Below, one piece after another: positions 47,201-58,400 of a DNA stretch of 64,000 nucleotides. The notes under the pieces are model-generated. The model was not told the DNA's origin. It saw nothing but the letters and a program-made list of their open reading frames with translations, and made no database searches. Position numbers and translations under genes: made by a program. This stretch comes from Zygnema circumcarinatum. Lineage: Eukaryota > Streptophyta > Zygnematophyceae > Zygnematales > Zygnemataceae. The stretch is taken from the NCBI GenBank assembly GCA_037447605.1, contig CM074809.1:2065702-2129701 (forward strand). Reading direction: 5' to 3'. Every line of letters begins with the position of its first letter. The first letter of the stretch is position 1.

Positions 47201-50200
47201 GTATTCAAACTTGAAAGTTATGACACGAATTCAAGGCTATAAAAAATGGGCCACTCTCTCGAAAAAGCGCAACCGCCAGTATGCATGCAGACACACCTTG
47301 AAGTGTAATATACGGAACATGCATGAACTCTCACTTTGGAGGAGCAAATTAGGAGCGCCTAGCTGACTATCGGTTTCGAACATGACTGACCAGCCGCACA
47401 TCAGCAGCAAAAGCCATCCAGAGGTCTCCATATGATCCCGCAGCCAAGCGCATATCGACGGTGCGAAAATCCATTGGTCGAGGTACTGGCGACCGTGGGG
47501 CCCACCCACCTAACTTCCCTTCAGCTTCCCAGGAAGTCCCCTTTGTTTCTGAACTTGCTGTCAGCATTGCATCACTCCCAGGCAACTCTCCTTCATCAAC
47601 CGAAATGGGCAGGCCCAATCCCCAGAAGTAACAAAATGCTCTAAGCTTATCCGATGCTGCCAACTGGCGCAGTACTACTCTGCATTGTCGCATGACCAGC
47701 TCAATAGGTGGAGGGAGACTAGACGTCGAATCCACACAGGAAGTTGAAACCTTTAACATGGCGACCTTTTTCCCCTTAGAAGCCACAACTCCAGGAGGTC
47801 GGGGCGAGATTGCTGCTGAATAGGACTTTGAAAAAGGTGGAGGTAATGGTTGATGTAATGGCGCCTGCTCCTGTAGCTGCGGCTGAGGCTGTGGTTGAGG
47901 CTGATGCGGATGAGACACCTGTGCCTGCGGCTGAGGCTGAGGCTGAGGCTGAGAGTGAAAGTGAGAGTGAGGCTGAGGCTGAGACTGAGGCTGGGGCAAA
48001 GGCAGAGGCAGAGGCAGAGGCTGAGGCTGAGGCTGAGGCTGAGGCTGAGGCTGAGGCTGAGGCTGAGGCTGAGGCTGAGGCTGAGGCTGAGGCTGAGGGT
48101 AAGGTTCAGATTTGGGCTGAGGGTGAGGCTGAGGCAAAGGCTGAGGCTGAGGCTGAGGCTGAGGCAGAGGCAGAGGTTGAGGGTAAGATTCAGACTTGGG
48201 CTGAGGGTGAGACTGAGGTTGAGGCTGAGGCTGAGGCTGAGGCTGAGGCTGAGGGTGAGGCTGAGGCTGAGGGTAAGGTTCAGACTGAGGTTGAGGCTGA
48301 GGGTGAGGCTGAGGCTGAGGGTAAGGTTCAGACTGGGGTTGAGGGTGAGACTGAGGCTGAGGTTGAGGTTGAGGCTGAGGGTAAGGTTCAGACTGGGGTT
48401 GAGGGTGAGACTGCTGAGGTTGAGGTTGAGGCTGAGGGTGAGGCTGAGGCTGAGGCTGAGGCTGAGGCTGAGGCTGAGGGTGAGGCTGAGGCTGAGGGTA
48501 AGGTTCAGACTGGGGCTGAGGGTGAGGGTGAGGTGAGGCTGAGGCTGAGGCTGAGGGTGAGACTGAGGTGAGGCTGAGGCTGAGGTTGAGGTTGAGGCTG
48601 AGGGTAAGGTTCAGACTGGGGTTGAGGGCGAGACTGAGGTTGAGGCTGAGGGTGAGACTGAGGCTGAGGGTAAGGTTCAGACTGGGGTTGAGGGTGAGCC
48701 TGAGGTTGAGGCTGAGGGTGAGACTGAGGCTGAGGGTGAGGCTGAGGCTGAGGCTGAGGCTGAGGCTGAGGCTGAGGCTGAGGCTGAGGCTGAGGCTGAG
48801 GCTGAGGGTAAGCCTGAGGATGAGATAGAGGATGAGGCTGAGACTGCAACTGAGGCTGAGCAAGTGGCAGACCCGGAAATGGACTGTGAATGTGGGGCAG
48901 AGGCTGCAACTCATCAGGTGGCCTCTCACTGGCACCGGACGTAACAACTACTCCGGGCACAGTAGAGGGTAAGCCATCTGCTCCTCCAAATGAAACACCT
49001 TTAATGGGTCTCCGAAATTCTGTTGGCAGCATGCCTCGATGCTGGTCCAATACTTCAATGGCAGCCCTCTGCCCAGGCCCACCACCGCAAAAATCCCCAT
49101 GACGTAAATAACGAGACAGAGGACGTTTGGACAACCTTTGTACAATTCACCATTGGTGAGCGCTCTCACCTTTGTGGGCCCAGAAGCATTTCCTTTGTAC
49201 ACCTCCTTGCTGATTGCCCATTCCAGCTTTGTTGCAGCCCAGACAGGCGGCGGAGGATCAGCCATAAGTGCCGATCTGATGCAATTGCGAATGCGCGCAC
49301 CAACATTGGTTGCAAGCTTTCTCACAGGATCTAAGTGTGTTGCCCAGTCCTGAGGCCCTGACGGAGCCTCCAGATGCTCTTCTGAATCTGGGTCCGGGGC
49401 ACCCTCGTTGAGCCCATATTTCTCAGTCTCCACCCTCCTGTCCCATTCTTCAACTTCTTTGTTCATTTCCGTGGCTCCTTCGTTGACAAGGCTTGTTCCA
49501 TTGCTAGTCAGCTCCTTAGGAGCTCCTTCAGTGAGTCCACCTGCACCAAATGCTTGACGATTCCCTAGAAGTGTTTCTTGCCCAGCTTGAGGTCCTGAGG
49601 AACATTCCACAGCTTCAGTAGTTAGGGGTTTCCCGGCAGACTTCAGACTTTGATCAAGTTTCTCGTGAGGCTGTCCTTCTGCCTGTACAACTTGGGGCAC
49701 TTCAGGAGTGCGCGTCTTTATCGCCTTAGTCTTGCGCTTAACCAGCACAGACCCTGCCCCGGCTCCTTGGCTGAATCTACCATGACCCAAAGCCACTTGC
49801 TGGACAGCAAATTCCTTCATAAAAGAGGCAAGAGCCTGCTCGGCATTTGCAAGGGCCTGGAGAATGCAGACACAAAGACATAAAAAAAAGGCTAAATAGG
49901 AGATTATGATGCTATTGCGAGTACACTGCATGGAGAGAAAGAAACACACTTTTGCAAGGCTTGAGGGATTTCACTATCATCCAATGCATAGAACCAATCA
50001 TTGAAAAGGATTACAACAACTGAAGAAGTAGTTTAAAACGTACTAACAACCTCTTCCTGACATATATAAACCTAGTGCATACTGTCACTGTGGTTGCGAA
50101 CACATCATTATTTGGGAACTAACTGCGAACGAAAACTGCATATAGAGAATGCATGTTTAACGAAACAGATTGGGTAATAACTCTTGATCTACATCGACGA

Positions 50201-53200
50201 TCCAGTCAGATTATTAGACCTCCATTCTCCACAGGCAGTCCAAGCTTCACCCAGGACACAAATCTGAATCAAACAGCCTGCCAGACATGTGGAACACCAA
50301 TCATGTGAAAACGGCACGATAAACTTTTAATGCTTAACCTAATCTCACCTGTGCATCTGCAGCCGCCCCTGCTACGCCACCTGGCACCCCCAACAGCGGG
50401 CCCCCATCTCCTCCCATGCATCTTATGAGACTCCCTCTCTCGACCGGGCTTCGACCTCTCCCAACACCTTCTCCCACACCCCGGGCCACCATCAGGTGCC
50501 GCCTGGAAACCTCGGGCCAGGTCAGCCCATTAATAGGGCAAACAAAAATATCTTTCAGGCCCGGCTTTTGCTTGCATGTAACTATATATGGCTCGCTTGA
50601 AGCATTGTTTCCATTTCCATTGCTGATTGGTTGTGTCTCTTCATCTCCTAGTGTGGCTCTCTTTTTTTCACGAGGAAAAGCAACTTTTTTGGGGCTCTGG
50701 CCTGTGCTCTTTCCTGTGCCATGCATCACTCTTTCCACTGCTGCAATCTCCGGCCCAATCTCATTAACAAGCAATTGGAGAAGTGCCACATGAACCTCCG
50801 CCATAGCCAGGTACCCCCTACTGGGCACTGGCCTATGCAAAAAGTTACTCTCTTTCTTGAAAGTTATCTTATCCTCCGACTCTATGAAAGGGGAAGGATC
50901 CACCAGTGCCAGCTCCAAAAGTTGCAGCGATGGTGGATGGCGCAGGTCTAAGATCTTTCTGAATCTGCCCAAAAACTGCCAGACCTGCAGCTTGACCCCA
51001 CCCACCTCAACCACGGTTAGATTTTTCTTCAACGTCTATATTAATATTCCCAGCATAGCAGAACCAGCCGTAATTGTGAGATTATCTCTGTCTTCCTCGC
51101 CCCCTTTTCTAAGTGAAGAGTTCATTGACCCAGAGGTACGAGAGAACATTGTTCCCAACTTTGCAAATTAATCCATTTTCAATCATATCGCAGTAACTTT
51201 TACTTTGCCTTACTTGTCATGCAAGTGTGCAGCTTATAAACCTCAGGCTGCTGATGCACATCCCAATGGCTAAATGGCTATTAAAGAAGTGCAGCAGTAC
51301 CTTACTTCAAAAGCTGTCCTTGTACCATGCCTTGTTGTTGAACAAGGCATGGTACAAGGACACCTTGCGTGACATTTCATCACCGTCGTTCTTCTTTCTC
51401 ACAGGTGAAACTTTTGAAACTCATGACAAGCGCATGTGAGTGCATTGAGCAAGAGTTCCTGATCAAGTACTCCCGTGAAATGATTCCTAAAATTGCCCAG
51501 GCATAGAATTGGGAGGATGAAAGACAAGAAGCAGGCTGGGCCTGTAAGCCACACCTGAATCAAATCTCCGAAAAATTTGCTGGGCAAACTCTCTCCCACT
51601 TTCACACCTCCTGGAGGACGTTTTAAATCCTTCGCTGGTCCCGCCGGCTGTGTTCTAATGTCGTCTTCCTCAATCTCCATCTCTTCAATTCCGGAGCCTC
51701 GTCCAGCCTCAGCTTTCTCCCCTTGCTTCAGCCTCCTGACTTCTAAGAATTCATACTTCACACATTTGTCAGCCCCTGGTAGAGCCTCGACCAAGGTTAA
51801 CACTTCAGTCTCTTCTAATCCGAAGTTGAACATTGCCGTGCTCTTCAGTTGTTCCAAGCCCTTTTCAACAGGGCTCAAAGAAAGTCCTGAGGTGTCACCA
51901 CCATCCGCCATTCCAGCCATACCGTCATTTTCCTTTTCTTCACCAGTCTGGCTCACGGCCTTTGCTTCAACCATCCTAATAGATGCCTCGACATACTTCC
52001 TCCACACTTCCTCAAACGACAATCCCTGTACCTGAAATGCCGTTTCATACCTTTTAGAACGTCGGGCCAAGTCTGCGAATTCACCCTTACGATCAGACCT
52101 TCCCAACACCAAATCTGCTCCGCTCAAACCACTTCCAAGTTCGTCCGCTTTACTTGACTCCTCTGGAAATGCGTACTCGGCAAAATGCTCCACAGTCAAA
52201 CCAGCACCTTCGGCTCCTCCTAAGCTATTCAGCAAAGCCAGTACATTCTCATCTCCATCATCAGCGGCAAAACCCAATGCTGGACCTTTCAGATTTACAT
52301 CCTTGGCTATCTTATCAACGTCTACCATGCATGTCAGCTGAAAGAGTGGACCTTCTGCACCCCCATCGAGCACTTCTCCAAGCACCTTCACCGTAGGACC
52401 CTCGTGCCAACCAGCCCTGTAATCTACAGGGAAAATATGGTATTGATTATGATAAAAAGTCCGTAAGTCTATCTTGCCGAGATTCTCGATAGTTATGCCC
52501 TTGCAATGGAGTGGAAAGGAGACCTGAGCCAAACAGAAACAGACAAACCTGAAACGTTGTAAGCTTGGGTGGCTGACAGCATCACAATTAGGGAACGGAA
52601 AACATAACAGCGTGCTTTTCATCTGAAAAAAACGACTATAACACAGTCGGTTCCCTTATTAGTATCTCTGCGTATCAGTAAGCGAATCCTAGAGTCAAAG
52701 CTACTGAAGTTCGATCAGCAATGCCAACCTTCGTGCTGCACAAGAGGCACACTGGATGTGATAAATGGGGCAATCCACTCAGCAAATTATGACCTCACAG
52801 AACCACTTGAAGTCATCCTCTGCCTTGAAGTGCCATAGAGCGCAACCCTTATGTACAAGACCATCTAGCAACAATGGCAGAACACCTCGTGATCGGTCGA
52901 GAGGTATTCTTCTATTATATTTGAAAAGTACATGATCCTACCATCAAGTTCCCGCAGATACTAATGCCAGCTATAACTTACAAAGATGCCCCCGCTTAAC
53001 CTTTGGGTACAAGATGGCGCGTGGCAATAACCTGTTTGGCATTTCTTCTCGCACGGATAAAGGCTAACTTCCGTAGTTGTGCAGCCTCTTCTGAATCCTC
53101 GTCCTTCGTATGTGTTTTTTTCAAAGCCGTGTCATCAGGTGCCGGCCGTGACACAGGCCCCAATGGCCACCAGTTGCTGCCTCTTGCAATATCTCCTCTT

Positions 53201-54704
53201 GACTCTTCGTCTGTTGCTTCTTCAAAAGCTTGACAGCTAGCGCAAAGCCATTCCGACATTCCAACGCATGTGTCGATGGAGACACCAATGCAACGCACAT
53301 GGAAGCCCTGGTCACATCGGTCGCACACCAATGTGAAGTCGATTCCCTCTAGTTTCCTGACAAGAAAGGACAGACCGATTTTTTAGAAATACAGTATTGA
53401 TGGCACTAAATCTATAACGTCTCTACACTGACGTGGACTATATCTTCCCTTCAACTCAATCCATTGGCCTCTAGCAACCAAAATAATGAACGTCGGGCTA
53501 TCAGACAGAGACGGTTTCATCTGGCCAAACCAATCAACGACTAGCTGCCATTGTTGACAAAGGACAGAAACCTTATGCCGAGAAAGTTGCTAACATAAGT
53601 GTCAGGTGAGGGACTGATCATTGTCAACACAGCTGGCATCAAGTAAAAGTGAAACTACGTTCAACTAACATACAAAAGATGTAAAATGAACCCTCTGCTA
53701 GAGTGCACGATAGGTGGTGTGCATCCAGCAGAATGAAAGGTTTGATATTAAAATCACCGTTCTATTCACCTTTTACCAAAAAATAATTTCATCTATGTCC
53801 CTCATAAAGATGGAGGCATGTTGGGATGAATACTCCAGTTTCAGCATTAACAACAAGGATAGAAACAAGGAAAGCAAGAACAGAAACGAAGTAATGGACC
53901 AAGAGTAGTGATAACAGTTTTTAATTGAGCATGAATAATTCCTCATGAATCGACCGATTTAAAAATGTCCTAAAGGTTCTCGACAAAGGCTGAAAGCATG
54001 CCTAAACAATTAAATAAGTATCAATAAGAAAAAAATTCCGACACAGGACATCCTTAACAGAATTTCTTAGCTCGAATTACATCATTCGCAATTGGTTCAA
54101 ATTTGAAAGAGCATGAAGGAAGGCTGCCAGGGTGTACGAATCCAGTAATGGCGGATGATAACAAATCAAAACATGACACGTGCAAGTTATGGACAGTTCA
54201 GACGCTACACGAACGATAAAGTTCAATGGCCGTCACTTGAACTAGTCAGAAATGTACATTCTTTCATTGGCAATAGAAAGGCGGTGAACACTGGCGGCCG
54301 GGAGTCTAGGATAAACTTGGATGCCATGGACAGAACTACGAAAAATTGGTCACTCTTGGATCAGCTGACTTCGTTTGACTAAAGGCATAGGATAGAGCGA
54401 CAAAATAGAGGGAGGATGGAGTATCGCAAATTCTCCCTTTCATGTTTTTCCCTGCACTACACAACTAATTAAGTTTGCTGAAACATCATGGATATCAACA
54501 AGCGAGATGTAAGCAGAAAATGAATGATATTGACATGATATGAATTTGTCCCGGCCCTTAATATTACATGTTTCGCTTCCCTCGTTCACAGAGTGTATTG
54601 CCAAGAGAACAGTACCTGCATATCTGACAAGTGTGGACATACAGGTCCGGCATGGGTCGACTGTCCGCAGCAGTCAAGGAAGCCTGCGGACCCCATGTCG
54701 CCAT
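41206..54704 (-). CDS. MBD9-like chromatin-remodelling subunit (PHD, FYR, DDT, bromodomain-like, PHD)
   Basis: Ten exons: 54704-54616, 53356-53032, 52523-51555, 50984-50349, 49856-49170, 49068-47391, 47117-47019, 46707-45958, 45463-42119, 41646-41206, about 3000 codons. In order: N-terminal PHD split over exons 1-2 (CQIC, CDRCDQGFHVRC, WLCASC); FYRN/FYRC (ENLGKIDLRTFYH, GPLFQLTC); DDT-type helix (VWQFLGRFRKIL); the MBD9 signature RKLATNVGARIR with SKEVYKGNASGPTK; bromodomain-like PMDFRTVDMRLAAGSYG; second PHD (CKICGVDQDEEDVLLCDNCD); GRQYWG and WRCDCLEP zinc motif; C-terminal RRRAWRALVKQAASI and RVHALDEALIY. Arabidopsis MBD9 (about 2180 residues) works with SWI2/SNF2-type complexes and H2A.Z. 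No MBD could be found between PHD and FYRN. The exon 2 end and exon 3 start are the weak junctions. Exon 6 has a net two-base frame break inside its repeat. Confidence 0.88.
47880..48870 (-). repeat. Hexanucleotide (CAGCCT)n tract coding for Pro-Gln repeats
   Basis: Almost 1 kb of GAGGCT-type hexamers (CAGCCT on the coding strand) with variants giving PQ, PH, PQSEPYPQ and PQSHPQ units, about 300 residues inside exon 6 of the MBD9-like gene. Two five-base units near 48530 and 48570 break the period. The frame that enters from the 5' side (RAAIEVLDQ) differs from the frame that leaves toward the bromodomain part by two bases. On the other strand the repeat gives EA and RL runs, which I disregard. 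Confidence 0.9.
51315..51362. repeat. Perfect 22-bp inverted repeat with 4-nt loop
   Basis: TGTCCTTGTACCATGCCTTG at 51315-51334 plus TT forms the left arm (to 51336), loop GTTG, and an exact reverse complement at 51341-51362. It lies in the intron between MBD9-like exons 3 and 4. It would form a strong short hairpin in RNA from either strand. The loop is much shorter than in known plant microRNA precursors. Confidence 0.85.
53402..54360. other. MBD9-like intron 1, no further feature
   Basis: AT-rich intron sequence between the two halves of the N-terminal PHD finger. Short open frames on either strand here lack recognisable motifs. Confidence 0.5.
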
Positions 54705-55411
54705 GATAGCCTCCCTCCCTCCCTCCCCTATGTCCGCATTCTATAGTCGGCAAGCAGCCGCCTTATAAAGGCGCAGCGCGAGGCGAGGCGGCCCCGCGCT
54801 CTCACCGCCGCTCCAGCTGTCCGTCACACCGAACACACACGAACTCAACTCGCGTGCCTTTTGCTTGAGGCAAATCACAATTCGCCACGTGTGCATGTTT
54901 GTGTACGTGGCGTATTCCCATTGGAAGAAAGCGGCAGTTTTTTGAAGTACAGGAAGGCGGGACACGGCGGAGGGGAGGGAGGGAGGGGGGGACGGGTCGT
55001 TGTCGGGGCCTTGGTGGCGCCGAACATAGATATTGCTTCCTCGCTGAAGCGGGCGTGCTGCAGGCGGGCGGGCAGGCAGTCAGGCCGCCATTGCGGTTCG
55101 ACGGGGGGGGGGAGCTGCGCCAAGGCGGCCAATGCCGCAGTGCGCCAAGGCTGCGAGATGCATGCATGCATGCCTTGGGGCGGAGCAGGCTGTGGGCGCC
55201 ACGCCTCGCAGCGTTCGTCGTGCAGGATACCTCACTAGCGGATGCGACGTGAGCGTTGTCGGGGGGAGATCTATTCGGCAACGTCTATTGCACTTTTTGA
55301 AGTAGATGTTGGGAAGAGCGAAACTCAAGTGGCAGGGTTATAGCAGAGCATCTTTGTGTTTGTTTCTTTCTTTCGTCTGTGGTGTTCCTCGGATTAGCTT
55401 CGAAAGCAATT
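54705..55411. promoter_or_regulatory. Divergent promoter between MBD9-like (-) and AT74-like (+) genes
   Basis: Only 707 bases separate the two start codons. CAAAT at 54871-54875, ten bases, then CACGTG at 54886-54891 (ERSE-like with one mismatch) is followed by TACGTGGC and an inverted CCAAT box, then AAAGCGGCAGTTTTTT. GC content rises sharply at 54960-55210. The spacing of the first 55 bases of this block closely parallels 30034-30088 upstream of the YqaJ gene. Bidirectional use is inferred from the layout. Confidence 0.55.
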
Positions 55412-58400
55412 ATGGCTCTATTGGGACGACCTTGCCATCATGGCAGTGATACTTGTAACATATCTTTTGGAGTCCAGAACCATCTGGACAGCTTGGCTTG
55501 CAGCGGTTTTAGCTCTGCAGGAAAGGGTGTACAAACTCTTCCAGAATGGCATAGAATAAGTAGTAGGACACTGGAGCTGATTCCTTCTCAAGGTTTTCGA
55601 TGTCTGAGAGTGTTCAAAAAGCAAATGCAGGGAAGCAAGAGCCTCGTTCCTTCACGATTTACTTTGTCGACTCTCGCCCATGATGATTGTAGATGTCATC
55701 AATCTTTGGGCCCGGTGATTCGAAGAAATTCATTTCTCCAGTGCAGTTATTCTATCCCGTTTAGAAACTGGAGGAGCAAAAGCTCAAACCATAGCCCTGG
55801 TTGGGGCACTCCAATCTTCCAACCGGAGGATGGTGAACTTGACGATGCAACTGGAAACCCTGCGGATAGAGAAGAAGGCGCAACGTCTCAACCGAAGTCA
55901 GAAAATGGAGGATTTGCACAGCTGTGGCAAAGGTGAGTCTTTACATAAGCGGTTTGGAGTCATGTCTTCTTGTGCACCCTGACTTGCATGTGAAGAGGGA
56001 TTTGAAACTCAAGCAAGTTTCGACGCATATCATTCCTGATGTTCTCTGCTGAGTTTTCAACATAATTTTCAGTCTAGGAGCTTTCGCAGATCCTTAAGGA
56101 CCTTTTATTAACTAGGCCTTGTCATTGCAATCGGCTCCAGCATTTTCTCATTTACTTGTTAAGGGAAACTGAGGAGAATGAGTTGAATTGACAGCCTCAC
56201 AACATTCCATTTGTGACCTGTACATGCAAGTGCTAGTCATGTGCCTTTGATTACAGCAGGCACACATTCTTGAATTGTTGGAATTTAGCTTTTACAAATG
56301 CTAATGCTTTTACAAGTGCTTCACTTTTGAGTAAATGTCCAGGCCTCGAAGAATTATTCTTGTTCGACATGGCCAGAGTGAAGGCAACGTTGACGAAGTC
56401 TCGTATACAAGAATTCCTGACTCGAAGATTGCGCTTACGAAGAAGGTAAGACGGTTTGGACGTATCGGTCCTTACGAAGGACATCTGTTAGGAGTGCCTC
56501 CCTGATTCTTATTCTTCTTCAATCAGCCTGACTTTGGCCTTATGGCACAATCTAACGTGTTCGGCTTCAAAACACATGTTTAACTCTGTGTCTTAAAGTT
56601 TTCGCCTAAGAAAAGCGTTGGTATTGGCCAATTTATCTAATGTTCGGCCGATTTTCTCGAGATTACTAGAGTCTAGAAGTCATTGGGGGTCAAGAAGCTT
56701 AGAGGTGGGTCATAACAAGTGGAATGCTGCTCAATTTCATGGCTGAGATAGTTGACTTTCTTTTGGCATGAAGTCTGTTCGCTTGTCAGAAAGATTGAAT
56801 GTTACATTTGGTATGATTGTTTGAAGGGCTACTTTAACTTTCCTTTTATTTTTATACTTTCTCTTACAGTTTGATGAAAATGATTCTTGAACCTGTATGA
56901 CACAACTATATCTCTGAGCTATCTTTGGTCTTGAGCTTCTTGGCCTTTTCACTCGTTTGCACTTCTGAGTCAGTCTGATGTATATGTCAGGAGAAAAAGG
57001 TTCGATACTCTGAAGAATACGCAGCTGTTGTGAACGTGGGCCCTGTAGTCTACTCACTGTCAAGCATGCACCTGTTTACGAGGCCTTTCTGTCCTGCCTC
57101 TTTCAATTCCCCTGTGATTGCTTATGCTGATGATAGGCTGTCTTCAATAAAGGTGCTGAGTAGTGCTGCTTTTGCCATGGACAGGGTTGGCAGCAGGCTG
57201 TAAGATGTGGTCAGCGGATCCGCAAGCTTATTGAAAGCGACAAAGAGGATGACTGGAAAGTATATTTTTATGTATCGCCATATTCGAGAACACTACAGGT
57301 GAGACTGTTGCCAGCCATAACCACTTTAAGTCCCACATTAGAAGTTGTTTGACATCTCTCCATATGCTGGTTATGTGGGTTCAACAGATAATAGCCCACC
57401 TAAGCCCATATCCTTCTCATGTAAAAAGCAGGAATGTATGAGGCAGATCTGGTTCAGAGCGAGCACTCGATTGCATGCTTTCCAACTAGGTCGATCCCTT
57501 GTCCCTGACCATGTCGACTGTCCATGTCGACCTTTATTAGAGCACAAGCTTGTGCTGACTTGCTTCTGGACATGCTCAGAGAAAGTGAAGACCTCACTGG
57601 CAGAGGAAACATCGTCAATAATGGAAGATGTAAATGACCATGTTTGTGGCCCCCGCAGACATTAAGGGGCATTGGACTAAATTTCGAAAAGGAGCGGATC
57701 GCAGGAGTTCGTGAAGAGCCACGAATTCGTGAGCAGGATTTTGGTGAGGGATCAAATGTCCTCACTTGTCATTCTGCAGTCAGAACATTAGATGTCGTTC
57801 TGTTCCGCAAATTCTAGAGTTGATAAGCAAGGGAAAAAATACTAGAATTAAGTTAGAGAAATTACATGCACGGCTTTTGGGGTGCTATGGCTTAGAGCAA
57901 GTGTAGGACTTACTGGCAGCTTACAAGAACTAAAGCTGAAATGCGCTCACAAGAAGCATTCGCTCTCTGATAGAGTCTTTTAAGTGCTTGCGCTGCATTC
58001 CTCACTGCCTGCACGATGGCATCAACACGCTGTTATTTTGTTTCGTTGACTGACATGAACTTCTGTCCTGTTGGCCTGCAAAATCTGAATAGCATCCGGC
58101 TCCTTAATGATATGAACTAGCTTTTACGTAATGAATTCTAGCAGGAGATATTTTTTGCGTCGTTTGACGTCAAAAGTTGGTATATATAGGCAAAGTCTAC
58201 AAAGTTTATTTTCTTGGTACTACGAGTTTTAAGGCCCTTATGCCTTGTAAGTTGCCTTGACTTTGCTTGGGCAGGTAATTTTCAAGATCGGGAGAAGATG
58301 CGTGTTGAGAAAGAGATCCGGCTTCGCTATGGCCGTTTCTTCTACCGCTTTCCTGATGGTGAATCTGCTGCTGATGTCTATGACCGGGTCACAGGTGCCC

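Noticed and set aside
47810-48828. Long plus-strand frames of Glu-Ala and Arg-Leu repeats
   Set aside because: They are the antisense reading of the CAGCCT hexamer in MBD9-like exon 6. The repeat has no stop codon in those frames, so openness carries no evidence.
55379-55411. GTG start for the AT74-like protein
   Set aside because: The in-frame ATG at 55412 is a better plant start, and the extra eleven codons add nothing recognisable.
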